A DNA stretch of 64,000 bases, taken from positions 28,472,407-28,536,406 of the forward strand of contig NC_067134.1 of assembly GCF_021347895.1 (NCBI RefSeq), read 5' to 3'. How positions within the stretch are numbered: position 1 is the stretch's first letter; each line of letters starts with the position of its first letter. The stretch comes from Acanthochromis polyacanthus. Taxonomy: Eukaryota > Chordata > Actinopteri > Pomacentridae. Made by a program: the position numbers and the translations under genes. The notes beneath the pieces are model-generated. The model saw only the letters and a program-made list of their open reading frames with translations, ran no database searches and had not been told where the DNA came from. Positions 49,278-60,609 of this stretch are shown in pieces.

Positions 49278-49817
49278 TTAACCCTCGTGTCGTCCTGTGG
49301 TTCAAACTGACCCGTTTTAAAGTTTGAAAATGTGGAAAAAAATATATTTTCACAGTCAAACTTCTGATGTCCACATTTTCAGCATTTTTGGGACATCTTT
49401 GAACATTTTTATTGGAAAAAAGAAATGTTAAAAATGTTTCTTAAGAACATTCAGAAAAAAATCAACCAAAATCCAGCAAAATTTGCTGGTTTTTGGTTGA
49501 TTTTTTTGTGAATGTTCTTCAAGAAAATATTAAAAGTTTTGCTGATATATATGGAATCACTTTAGATACTTTTAGGATTTTTGGAAGATTTTTACTCATT
49601 TTTTGAAAATATTTACAAGAATTTTCTTGCCAAATTCGGGGGATTTTTTTAAAATAAAACTTCTAAGGGAATTTTTTTAAGGAATTATTTGAATTTTCTT
49701 CCTGAAGATTTTGCAAATTTTCATAAATTTGTGGATTTTTTGCTGAATTTTTGGATTTTTTTCAGACAAGAAAACAACATTTTTGGTGCCTGTAAATGAG
49801 GACAACAGGAGGGTTAA
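49278..49817. mobile_element. piggyBac-type MITE (540 bp, TTAA ends)
   Basis: TTAA at both ends (49,278-49,281 and 49,814-49,817). Terminal repeats CCCTCGTGTCGTCCT and, inverted, CCCTCCTGTTGTCCT. The interior is AT-rich with internal inverted segments (aaaaatcaaccaaaatccag against ctggtttttggttgattttt) that would form a hairpin at about 49,455-49,510. No coding capacity. TTAA duplication and these ends are characteristic of piggyBac-derived MITEs. Confidence 0.8.
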
Positions 49818-49819
49818 TA

Positions 49820-51245
49820 AATCCACTCTGTCCTGGACTCAGCTCCACTAATGAAGCCTCTTTGTGAAACCATCTTCTCATCTGTGAGGCCGTTAACGTG
49901 ATCGTATCAATCTGAAGCTATTTCAGTCACATTTCCAGCAGACTTCTGGTTGCAAACGGTTACATCAGTCCTGAAAACAGCGTTTGCTTTGTGATGCATT
50001 TTAAGAATAAAACATGAAACTCTGATCCTTTTCCAGATTTTTTTAAATAAGGCTGCGACGCATGAGAGGAGAACCAGTTAATACCCACCAGTGTGAGCAG
50101 AGGTCTGGTTATTATGGGCTGTTCTTAATAAGTCCAGTGGACAGCTGAATGTACTTCTCTACTGGAGCTGCAGATTTATGAACATCTGCATTCTGCTGCC
50201 TTCAGACGCTGCAGGGATTTAATGAAGTGAAGCTAAAGCTCTGCTCAGGAAAAGCAGCTGTGGAGAATCCGTCATATTTATTAATGGTCAGAGCAGGCTC
50301 ATTTACTGAATTCTAACCACATTAAAAGTTCATTTTCTTGCAGCAGAGGAAGTTTTAATTAAATCTGTTTATTCCTTTTAAGCGTTATTGTGTGTACAGC
50401 AGCAGAGTTTTGTGCTTCTGCTGCTTCACTGACTTTTAATGCAACTTCTATGACAGATTTCCACTAAAACCAACAACTGGCTCATCTGAATAAACTTTCC
50501 TCCTCTTCCTTCCAGTCTGTGCCGGCAACCAAATGAGCCCACAGTCGGACAGAGCTGATGTCAGGGAAAGATCTGCAGGAGCTGCTAGCGGTGTTCCGTC
50601 CTAATAAACCTGTCTGATTTCTTGTGTTTGTCGCCTCGTCAGGACTGTTTTTAGCATTTCTACCTTTCAGCTACTAATGTGATGAGTACGATGGATGAAA
50701 CTACACAAACAGAACCCAGAATGTCAGAAGGTTTTCCTCCGAGGCAGCTGACTCAAACTTCTCTTTCAGAAATAACAGCATGACTGTACGAGCTGCTGCA
50801 GCAGCAGAACGGACTCATTTCCATCACGACTTTAATCACTGACAGCAGAACTGGGTTGAACTGAGCTCAAAATACAAAACACCAAAACCCCAATCAAACA
50901 CAAACCCGCTGGCAAACTCACCACAATGACAGAAACACAACAGAAACACAACAGAAAGCAAGACGAAGTGAAAACAGGCTCGCTCCCACAGAGGATGAAA
51001 CCACAGAGAAGCTGACAGAACAGAAAGCTGAGGCTCCGACACTCAACTCCCAGCATGCAGAGTGACAGAGGTTGAGAAAATATGTGTCAGAGAAGAAAAG
51101 AAGCCGTCTGGAGACACAGAAGATGCTTCACTTCTGTTTCTGAAGCTCAGACTCACACATGTAGACGTCAGGTTAAAAGTTAAGGAGGAGAAATCTACAC
51201 GAGTCCGTCAAACTGAACGAGCAGCTGAAGGCGACGGACAGGAAG
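49820..51245. other. dgkz intron, unassigned
   Basis: No gene, RNA or repeat identified. Confidence 0.4.

Positions 51246-51247
<2 letters not shown>

Positions 51248-51331
<84 letters not shown>
51248..51331. repeat. (GT)42 microsatellite abutting a dgkz splice donor
   Basis: Pure GT on the plus strand, hence CA in the dgkz transcript. It begins at intron position +5 of the donor at 51,334. Confidence 0.97.
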
Positions 51332-51334
<3 letters not shown>

Positions 51335-51384
51335 CTTTTTCTTTGTCTTTGTCTGCTTCACTCGACTTCTGGTTCTTTTCCTGT
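51335..51384 (-). CDS. dgkz: Probable DGKZ linker exon (charged)
   Basis: A 50-base segment with acceptor TTCTGTCTCCAG and donor AAAAAG/GTAACA. It reads QEKNQKSSEADKDKEK in the only frame whose phase (2 in, 1 out) fits the next exon; the junction gives a glutamate before MLIEC. A charged, low-complexity linker is expected between the kinase and ankyrin regions. The composition is not diagnostic, so this rests on splice signals, phase and position. The donor departs from consensus at +5 because a CA repeat starts there. Confidence 0.7.
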
Positions 51385-51544
51385 CTGGAGACAGAACCAC
51401 AGAAAAGCTGTTTGAACGTTTATAGTTTGTGTTGAGCCTCAACTCTCCATCAGACACACAAACATTCACGTGCACACTCCTCATCTTCTGTTCTGGATAC
51501 TTTATGGTGTTGGTTTTCCAGTAAGTGAGGGAGAACTACTGCGT

Positions 51545-51925
51545 GCGCGTCCATTCATCCGTTGACTTTTCTCCACTTCTTCAGCGTTGGGTCATGGTGG
51601 CAGCAGGCTAACAGGTCTTTACAGAAGTCCCTCTCTGGAGCAATGTTCTCCAGGTCCTCCTCGGGGATCCTAAGGTGTTCCCAGGCCAGATGAGATATAT
51701 AATTCCTCCAGTGAGTTCTGAATCTACCTTGTTGTCTTCTCAGAGTTGGACATGCCTGGAAAACCTCCAAAGGAGTCAGTGTCCTGTAAGTCCACAGAAA
51801 GTCCAGGAAAGTGGTATAAACTCTGGTATATTCTCCTTTCCAACACCACAGATGTGCAGTAGTTGCTCTTCTACTACCTTTGTAGTCCACCAGGGCTAGG
51901 AGGAGTTTGTTCCATCCTTGCACAG
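51545..51925 (-). pseudogene. Retrotransposon ORF fragment
   Basis: A 122-residue minus-strand frame. The part QGRFRTHWRNYISHLAWEHL followed by RIPEEDLENIAPERDFCKDL resembles the C-terminal end of fish LINE ORF2 proteins (the RPRTRWRDYISRLAWERLGIP type). The N-terminal RT motifs are absent and the LINE clade cannot be assigned. It lies in a dgkz intron in the sense orientation. It could be non-functional remains. Confidence 0.5.
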
Positions 51926-51929
51926 TATT

Positions 51930-52990
51930 TTCTATCTACATATCTTGTGAACACACACTGTTTCTGAGCATGTACTGTCGTGCTACTGGAACCTCAGACA
52001 ACCAAAGGGGGTCGATGCAGATTTAAGGAGATAATAGATCTTCCTCTGTGTCATTTGGCTTTGTTGTTGTTCAAAAACCATCAGTTTATCTCTTAAAAAC
52101 ACACCTCAGAGCCACACTGTTGCTCTGACTGATATGTTCTGTGCTTCCGGCTGTCACTAAAGTGTATCCCTCCACCGCTGAAATAGTCCCCAACACAGTG
52201 TGTTTCAGTACTTCAGTAGAAAATAAGATTCTGCACGGCTAAAAAAAAACTCCTCAGCTCAAGGGCAGCACATTTCCAGAATACAAAAGAGAGCTGGAGC
52301 ACAGTTAAAGTCAGCTTTTCATTGTGTTTCAGCACTTCTTTATCTTCATCACAGTCAAAAGACTTCAGCAGTAAGCTCCAAACCTCATCTGTACTTTTTC
52401 TGTTTGAGCCATATTTTCTTAAAATTAGCCTGATAAGCCTCATAATGATGACCACTCCTGCCCAGTATGCCAGCGGTGCTTTCCAAGCTGCCAGAACATC
52501 TGATCCACAGATACATGAACTCCTCCAGACCTCTGGAGTTGCCCTGTGGTATCTGGCAGTGAGACGTTATCAGCAGATCCTTTAAGTCCTGGAAGCTTTG
52601 GATCAGAGTTTCACATCCCATAACTGCCTGCTGCTACTTGACAATGTCACTGCTAGTGACGGGAAGCTCCTGGAGATGCTGTAACTCAGCTGTCGAGGAC
52701 ATCACTCCCACACAACAAGAAACTTATTCCTCTCATGCCGACAAAACTGAAACCTGGATGCAGAAACATGTAAAAGAGGCGGTTAGTGGGACGGTCCATG
52801 CTGCCTCAGGCTGGTGTTAGGGTGGGACAAATCCTCTCATTAAGTCTAGCAGATCCCTTTAAACATGTTTTCATCCAGCCCATTAATCCTGTCCATGTGG
52901 TGACTGCAGTGTAAATGTGTGGAATACAGCAGAAATAAGGTGTCTGAACCAGTCCAGTGACGTCTGCAGGGCTTTAAGGTGAACCTAAAC
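51930..52990. other. dgkz intron, probable old repeat
   Basis: Contains ctggagttgccctgtggtat and cagcagatcctttaagtcct near 52,530-52,590, words I associate with a dispersed fish repeat, but no boundaries or protein could be defined. Confidence 0.35.
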
Positions 52991-52994
52991 GTAA

Positions 52995-53412
52995 AACTAG
53001 AAAAGCACTCAGAGAGTGCAGACCTCCGCCAAGCATAGAGAGGAAAACAGGAAACCCATGCAGTAAAGGATCAGGAGCTGGAATCAAACCTGCGTCTCTG
53101 ACACTGTTCTGTTTATGAAGCACCTTCTTAATCAGTTGAGCTATCTGGACACCTTGCTCCAATTTGTTGGATGACATACTTACCTATGATGTTTTTGTCC
53201 TATTTTGGACCACATACTAAAAAATTCAAAGTGATCCAGAATCCAGGATCCTTTCCGGATTGCCACCAAAATTAAATCAGCTCTTCCTCTTACCATAGTC
53301 TACATCCCCTCAGAATTTCATGTGAATCTGCCCAGGCGGTTTTTGAGTTATCTTGCTAACAGACAGACGGACAAACGCCGGGTGTCACATAACCTCCTGG
53401 CGGAGGTAACCA
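52995..53412. mobile_element. DNA element with gcagacctccgccaag ends, carrying a nested SINE
   Basis: Left end gagagtgcagacctccgcca and right end tcctggcggaggtaacc are inverted relatives. The right part (tttttgagttatcttgctaa then agacagacggac) matches the element at 40.4-40.5 kb. Between 53,033 and 53,160 the minus strand looks like a tRNA-derived SINE, with agctcaactgattaagaagg as A box and ggtttgattcc as B box. Confidence 0.6.
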
Positions 53413-53413
53413 A

Positions 53414-55520
53414 ACTAAACGTAACATAAACTTTAGCTAACCCTAACAAACTGGTTCTCAAACTGGGAGACTGCCTCTTGTTTCCCTTCAGGGACGAATA
53501 AAGTGATTCTATTCTATTGCATAGAGGGTTAAGAGTCACTACGTAGGGTTGTAGATGACCCAGAAATATGGCTCAGCTAAATGAATACGATTTATGTAGA
53601 GAATAAAAAAACAAATAAAAAAGTGTTTGCTGATGCTACTGTGCTAATCTTGGATCATTTTACTAGTTTCCTGCTCTATCATTTTAACCATTTAATGCAC
53701 AACATGGGTCAAAAGTGACCCAAACCAAAGGAAAATGAGTTCTCCTGACCTACACTGCTCATCAAAGGGTTAAATGATTGATCTGATTTGTGGAATGAGG
53801 CAGAAAGACTTTGACAATCCCGACCTGAACCTGACACGTTCCTAAATTTCTGAACCAAGCAGGATCCCTTCAGCTGCTTCTGCTCTACAGATCCTCACAT
53901 CTGAACATGAAGCTTCTATATATTGTAAAACCCTGATGTGTTCCTGACATGATGAGCAGACTAACCCGGCTCTGCAGCATCATTAAAGTCCTCCCAGAGG
54001 TGTCGACATCACAAACTGATCACGGTGCAGAGAGGCATGTTGGAGCCACACTTTAAACTCAATGGAGCCCTGTGGCATTAATGAAGAGCTGGATCTGTCA
54101 TGTTTCCTCTCAGCTGTCAGACTTGACAGATATTCATAGCGGTACTTTTGTACTTTAACAGAAGGCGTGTTTCATCTCTGACAGGATGCTCGTCTGCTGA
54201 CATGAAGGAGTTGTTGGATTCGTCATGTTTCCTCTGGTTTGTCACCTGACAGATGTTTGTTCTGATCTTATTTCTGTTTGTACCTTATCTTTAGGACAGA
54301 TGTGTGTTTGTTTGTTTCTGACATGCTGGATGTGGCATTTGGACTCAGACTACAGAATCTCTGTGTTTGTATTTATGGTTTGAAATCTCTGCTCACCAAT
54401 CAGCCAACGTAGTGAATATGTGTTTGATTCACGTCTTTGTCCACTTGGACTCCCTTTATTCCTTCTTCATTCTAAAATTCTCTTTGTGTCTAAAAATGAG
54501 GTTTCTGACAACGTAAGCAGAAGTCCTAGAGAAGAGCAGTGAAAGCATTCAGACAAACACACTGACCTGTTTAAAGCTCAGAAAGGAACTACTTGTACTC
54601 GTTTGTCGGAGCCAAAGTGTTTTAATGAGCTGAGCGCCGTTGCGCTTTAATGACTTCTGTTATGTTTTAAATGAGCAGAGACATGTCACAAAGCTCGACT
54701 TAACTGACAATATCACTTTGTGTTCGGCTCATTACTGAAGGAGAACTCCAGACAGCAATCAAACCTCCTCACCCCCTGCTGGTGACAGTTCCTCACACGA
54801 GGTTTCTTTCCGTCTCCTACTGGGTTCATGTCGTCGCTTCAGGCCGACTCCAAGCTCCTGCTCCACTCAGATGGACTTCAAACAGCCAGCAGCAAACAAT
54901 TCTAATCATTCCACAACAGGAACACGTCGCTCTGCTCATTTACCTTCATATCCAACAGAAAACACACAGGGCTGCTGTGGAAGCTCCTGAAAGGCTGACA
55001 CTTCTTACAGGATATCGTAGTTCCAGATGGGACTGTAGCGGCGAGCCGGGGGGCTGAGTGGAGCTCAGTGGACATCGTGAAGGATTCCTGAAGAGCTGAG
55101 AACTTTCTGTTCAGTTTGGGTTTCATGGATGGAAAGCATGAAAAAGCCAACGCATTCTGAAAGTCTGGCAGTGCCCGCTTCAGTTAGCAGTGAGGACATC
55201 CACAGGGTCTGGCTCGACTAGATGACCACATTTATGGACCCATCCAGAGACACTGGTGTGGGAACGGTGTCGGGTTTCACAGCATGTAGGAACTGAAGGT
55301 CCATTGCTTTACCCTCTGTGCATGAATACATGTAGGAGAAGCTGGCATTGCTGCTAAATACACTGAAATAGATGGTAGTGCTCAATGTTAGACTGTAGAA
55401 GAGGACCCCACTCCTAACAGGCAAACTCCATTTTCATTTCTAGATAATTATACCCCCATAAAAACACAATAAACATAATTACCAATAAAATAACAATACA
55501 AATGGTCGTTTAGGTGCACT
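53414..55520. other. dgkz intron, mostly unassigned
   Basis: A LINE tail (gggacgaataaagtgattct then attctattg) is at 53,489-53,520. The frame at 55,218-55,424 has no known motif. No exon was supported. Confidence 0.4.
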
Positions 55521-55523
55521 TAC

Positions 55524-55580
55524 CGGTGTCTTAGGTTAAAATCAGCAGCAGTGGTGTTGGATCGATGGATGCAACCCGCC
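55524..55580 (-). CDS. dgkz: Tentative further DGKZ linker exon
   Basis: A 57-base segment with acceptor TGTTCTCCAG and strong donor CACCG/GTAAGT. Only one frame is open; it reads AGCIHRSNTTAADFNLRH and ends in phase 2, which joins the 51.3-kb exon through an arginine. The combined linker loosely resembles the DSDLKDL...SSED region that precedes the ankyrin repeats in the paralogue DGK-iota. It could instead be an alternative first exon or a chance match. No catalytic-domain exon was found further upstream in the window. Confidence 0.4.
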
Positions 55581-58000
55581 CTGGAGAACAGAAACAATGA
55601 ATGAAAAGCAAGAAACGGTTTTCTATTATACCACACATTAATAAAAGCATGAATTAAATTACATTAAATAAGCATGAATGGACAATCAATCTAATCCTGT
55701 TAAAGCCATAAGGTACTACAAGTATCTGTAAATTTGAGCTTAAAGTGTGTTTATTATGGATGATAAATAAATTAAACTGAACTGGAATCTCCTGCAGCAC
55801 TGCTCAACTAAAAAACTACGAGGACTTGGTCTGAGGTCATTTTACCACCTGATGTTGATTTAGTTTTAGTTTCAGTCTTTAAATGAAAACATGTTCTGTT
55901 TATTTGACTGTAAAACTGGATGTAGCCTCCAGGTCTGAAAAGCGAAGCACCTTAAACCTGTATTCTTTCTAACAGCCAGCAGGGGGCGACTAATCTGGCT
56001 ACAAAAAGGATTCTGGTTGTATAGAAATTTATATGAAAATAAACCAACGATTTGCTTGATTTGTCACCTCAGTAAACATGTTTCTTAAGAGTTTATGGTT
56101 TCAATCACTAACTTCAACACTAATTAAATCCAAAATAACGTTTATTTCGTAGATTATGGTCCCATTTAGAGTAAATAGACCGTAAAGCAGGGTGGGGCTA
56201 CCTAGTGACTGACAGGTTCTACTATATCACCATATACACTCATTCAGGGTTCTCCAGTAAGATCACTGCTTGTAACATCCAAAAACAACCGAACGCCAAA
56301 CTTAAGATGTCACAGCAGAAGTCCACAGACCAATAGATGGCTTACATCTTTTCTGCTCAGTCCGTGGTATCTACCTGCTGTCTCTACTCACAGCTTTATA
56401 TCACAATAAATGCAGCATCAGCTTCTCTAAAGCCTCATGGAGTAGTTTGTTTCAACAAAAACAGGCTAAAACTGTAAGTAAACAGAAAGCAACAACAGCG
56501 ACTCAAAGAAAACATGAAAACAAATGACAAATGAGTATAAAAAGAACGGCTGGGAACACGAGTCTGGTGGGTTTCAGACGAAATCTGGAACTTTTGTTCT
56601 TGCTTTGTGGGTGTAAAATCACCATCAAATGAGGTGATAAAGGCCGATTGAATCTATTAGCAGGAGGAGGAGGGTCCTAATAACAGCTATTAAACAAACG
56701 GATAACATTTAAAACCATGATGCTAGTGATGTGTTCAGCCTTTCCCGTTGTTTCCTAAAGAATCCAAACAGTACAATATCTAATATTTGGACAGCTTTTA
56801 CAAATTTGAACATTTACTTTTTTAACTTCAGTACCAACAGGCTCACAAACTAAACAACACAGTCTTTGTATGAAATTTATTACATTTTCTGTTAGTGCTG
56901 CAGTACTTGTGTCTTATCTTAGAGGTAAAAACAGACTCCATCGGCTTCATGGCAGTGTGAGGATGTACTAAACCGGGTGAGTTTGCTGGCCACAGGGGTT
57001 GTGTTGTGCGTTAAAGCTTCAGCTGCAGAGCTGTCACTGTTGACTCGCTGCTCTGGGAAGAACTACAACCCAACAGAGAAAGAAACAAAGTCATTGAAGG
57101 AACTGCAGGTCAGCCAGAAAGCCTGCAGCGACGACCGGATGTTTCCTGAACTGAGGAGGAGTCAGAGGTCTTCAGCTGCAGAGGAGATGTTCTGTAGCAG
57201 GTAGGAAAAACCTCACAGCTCCAAAAGTCAAAGAGGTTTTTACCACATGAACATGTTTTAAATCAAATTTACTGTACCTAAACAAGGAATATTCAATGAA
57301 TCAGGAGCTGATGTTCTCACAATCGTTCATTTTATTGACTTCATCCTTGAACTGATTTGTGTTTTTAAACCTTTTATTGTCTTTAAATGTCAAAGCGATG
57401 AGCCGCTGAACGCTCTAACTCTTTGTGTTCAGTATTGTGATTCTGGGTCCCTCAATAGATCCAGTTAAAGCTGAGCTGAGAGATAATGAGTGAGATAAAG
57501 AAAGAAGAAGGACAGTAAAGCTTTCTGAAGGATGCTAAAGTAGGACAGGCTCAGGGCGACGCAAGAAGAAGAGAAATCCTCTGAATTTTAAAAACACAAG
57601 AAACTGGCAGCAGCTGAGAGAGTCCAAGTCCCAAAACTACAGAAAAGCAGCTGGATGGAAACATCTGGTCTCTCTAGCAGGTTCAGAAGGTCTTATGATC
57701 TTTAACCCAGAGATGGAACTCCTCTGAGTGGTTCTACTGAGAACATATATGACATCTACATATGTTCATGTTTACCTCACAGACAGCCTCAGGTGTTCAG
57801 CTGCTTAATAACTACCCCTCTGGTAGAAGAGAGAGTAGGTGAAGTTTGTTATAAATGTAAAACCTCTAAGGGAGGAGGTCAGGGTGGACAGCACTCTGAA
57901 CAGGAATTCAAAGACCTACGTATTCCCTACTACTTAATTAAATCCACAGCTGCAAGACAAACAAAAGGAAATTTCCTGATTTAGATTAAACCTTTCATCA
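55581..58000. other. Unassigned, probable dgkz intron
   Basis: A dispersed-repeat word ccagcagggggcgact lies at 55,976-55,991. The plus-strand frame at 56,977-57,204 ends at a donor-like CAG/GTAGGA but has no family resemblance. No exon is supported. Confidence 0.4.
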
Positions 58001-58009
58001 TTATTTCAA

Positions 58010-58326
58010 GGTTGTTGCTAGAGGTACGGACCCGTACCCGTAGCCTGTGGACTACGGATACGGCACTTTCCATTTGCCCAATCAGATACGCGAGATCTGG
58101 TCACGTGACTCCCGGTAGACGCTAGCGGTACGGACCCGTAGCATCGGTACTACAGGTACGGACCCTAAACCTGACCCTAACACTAACCCTAACCTTAACC
58201 TTTGCTTACCTTTCAACAGTTTGCAGTGGTTAGTAGCTTCTTGACTCGCGAGACTCGCGTACGGGTCCGTATCTGTCTGGCAAATGGACAGGCTATGGAT
58301 ACGGACCCGTATCCGTAGACACTACC
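58010..58326. mobile_element. CpG-rich foldback element with 9-bp TSD (317 bp)
   Basis: Flanked by TTATTTCAA on both sides (58,001-58,009 and 58,327-58,335). The ends are imperfect inverted repeats rich in tacggacccgta words. The middle contains aaccctaaccttaacc, telomere-like but degenerate. A 9-bp duplication fits Mutator-type elements. No coding capacity. Confidence 0.8.
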
Positions 58327-58572
58327 TTATTTCAAAGTGTTCAGTTGACATAAGAATGTTGGAAATCTTAATATTCTGTTTAACTGCACTCAAACTTCTA
58401 AATTTCTTGCTTTAAAACTAACTTCAGATTGATGTAATTTCATGGACTTGGTTTGATAACTTCATTTTTGTTCACGTTGACTTCAGGATTTCACAGACGA
58501 AACAATTTCAGTGACACTTAAAGCCACCATCGATTGTAGAGGATAGCTAATTCTTTTCACTCATTATAGTTT

Positions 58573-58662
58573 GTTGGTTGAACTTAATCATTAGAAGTCA
58601 CCATGAATTTAAACAGGACAAGTTGGTTGAACTTAATCATTAGAAGTCACCATGAATTTAAA
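58573..58662. repeat. 49-bp tandem duplication
   Basis: Two near-identical copies of gttggttgaacttaatcatt continuing agaagtcaccatgaattta, offset by 49 bases. Confidence 0.9.
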
Positions 58663-58679
58663 AAGACTGACACATAGTG

Positions 58680-59850
58680 TTGCAATAATGTTTGTTGAGT
58701 CTGAATATTATTTTTTAGAGTGTAACAGACAACATCCTGTTTACTGAACCACCAAAAGGAAATCTTAATGTGAAAACCTGAAATGTAACGGTGGGTTGAA
58801 AATCACTGAATTTACACTACTATTCAGATAACTGCTGTCTATACTTCTTTCATTGCCTGTCACCTGCAGTATCTTCCGCTTTACTTGGTGAGGATGAAGT
58901 TCTCCAGATGGTTTCCTCGGTGTGTCTGTGGATTATGGTTCAGGTGTGACCACAGTGAATGTTAATGATGATGATGATGACGATGTTCTAATGTTCATTC
59001 ACTCATCAAACAGCCCAGAAACATCAACATGTCCCATCTTCAGTTTTAGTTAGTCATGCATAAACGTCTATGGGATGGAATCTGCAGCCATCAGCTTCTT
59101 TACTGTGACATAAAAATGCAACGTGGAACTTTTGTCTCCCCCTTCTGGCAGCGAGACTAACTACTGCTGATACATGCTGATGGTGTAAACCTTCTTCTAC
59201 TTCCATCCTTCCTGCCTGTTTAGGGCTTTCCTCTCTACTAACAGCTGGCTGATGCATTCTGACAGGTTGAAACGTCGCTACAGAATCTAGATCTAAAAGT
59301 CCAGTAAACTGTGAAATACAAGGTTGTTCATTAAAATGTAAAAGTCCTGAACTCTAGATTTAAGTGGAACAAACATGGAGTTGCTGCAGCTGAACCTCCT
59401 GATGGAAGAATAAGGCAGATATCTGACCACTGGTTGCTTCCCGTCTATAACAAACAGCTTCTTTGACCTCATGGATTCCATCGTTACTCAGCCTTCAATG
59501 AAAGCTTTAGATTTAATGCAGACATTCTAATTTATATTCCTGCATTCAGAGGTTCTGACTTATAGACAGCAGCTGCGTGAACACCGTAAACACTAAAACT
59601 AGACGTGATGTTGAAACAAGTCAGAACCTACAGTGAAGCTTCCTGATAACAGAAACCACATGGACAAATGACCTGTTTCTAAAATCGATCCCTCAAGACC
59701 CACTTAGGTTCTGGAGCTCTCCACTGTATCACAGACTGGTTGCCATGGAAACGTAGATGTCCAGCGGCCACATAAAAATATGTACGTGAGCTTTATGTGT
59801 CATTTAGGACTCGCTGGTTCCAGCTCATGGTCAAGCATTGTCATGATCCT
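58680..59850. other. Unassigned
   Basis: No supported exon. A (GAT)n run occurs near 58,966-58,985. The frames at 59,054-59,481 have no motif I recognise. Confidence 0.4.
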
Positions 59851-59879
59851 GGCTGGTGACCGTCGAAAAATTAGATAGT

Positions 59880-60605
59880 TTATGGACTTATGTAGTTGTG
59901 ACCCAAAGGCTCCATAGCGCCACCTGGATAATTTCAAACAGGCTCTATGACCAAGACGTGTCACCAACAGCTATGAAGTTTGATAGGGATAAGCAACTCA
60001 CCAAGACGCACAAAGATGTACTGACACCCATGCCTAAAACACAACAGGAAGTCGGCCATTTTGAATTATGCGACATATTTTGGAAAATTTTGGACCAATT
60101 TTTGCACATTTTTGAAAGCTAAAAACTCAAAGAGGGTAACTCCAACAGAGCCAGGATGAACACCAGGTATGGATGATTAAAAGCTACCAAACTGCTCCAC
60201 AAAAGTCTGATGAGGGGAAATGGCGACTGGTGGAATTTTAATAATTCGCCATGAAACAGGAAGTGCTGTCTAACTGGCCTGAACATGCTTCAATCTGTCT
60301 CAAACTTTACATGTATGATCAGAGTCCAGCCCTGATTAATTCTATAGACCAAAATACAGCCGCAGAGAGAGCGCCACCTGGTGGATGGGTCACCATGAAA
60401 CAGGAAGTGCTGTCTAACTGGCCTGAACATGCTCCGATCTGCCTCAGACTTCACATTTATGATCACAGTCCAGCCTTGATAACATACCTAGACCAACTTA
60501 TAGTCAGCATGATAGCGCCACCTGGTGGACAGTTTTGATAGGTCGCCATCAAAAAGCCCATAGGTCAAAATACAGTCTCAGTCACAGCGCCACCTGATGG
60601 ATGCT
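59880..60605 (+). repeat. Diverged tandem repeat with CTCF-like words
   Basis: Units of about 140 bp share catgaaacaggaagtgctgt, ctaactggcctgaacatgct and agcgccacctggtgga. Two adjacent copies (60,250-60,385 and 60,393-60,529) are clear; flanking ones are partial. It looks like part of a dispersed repeat family. Confidence 0.75.
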
Positions 60606-60609
60606 GACC

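Noticed and set aside
56977..57204. 75-residue plus-strand frame ending at a donor-like site
   Set aside because: No acceptor, no partner exon and no recognisable protein family.
57757..57781. 25-base micro-exon for dgkz (minus strand)
   Set aside because: Signals and phase could fit, but a segment this short is expected by chance and matches nothing in the family.
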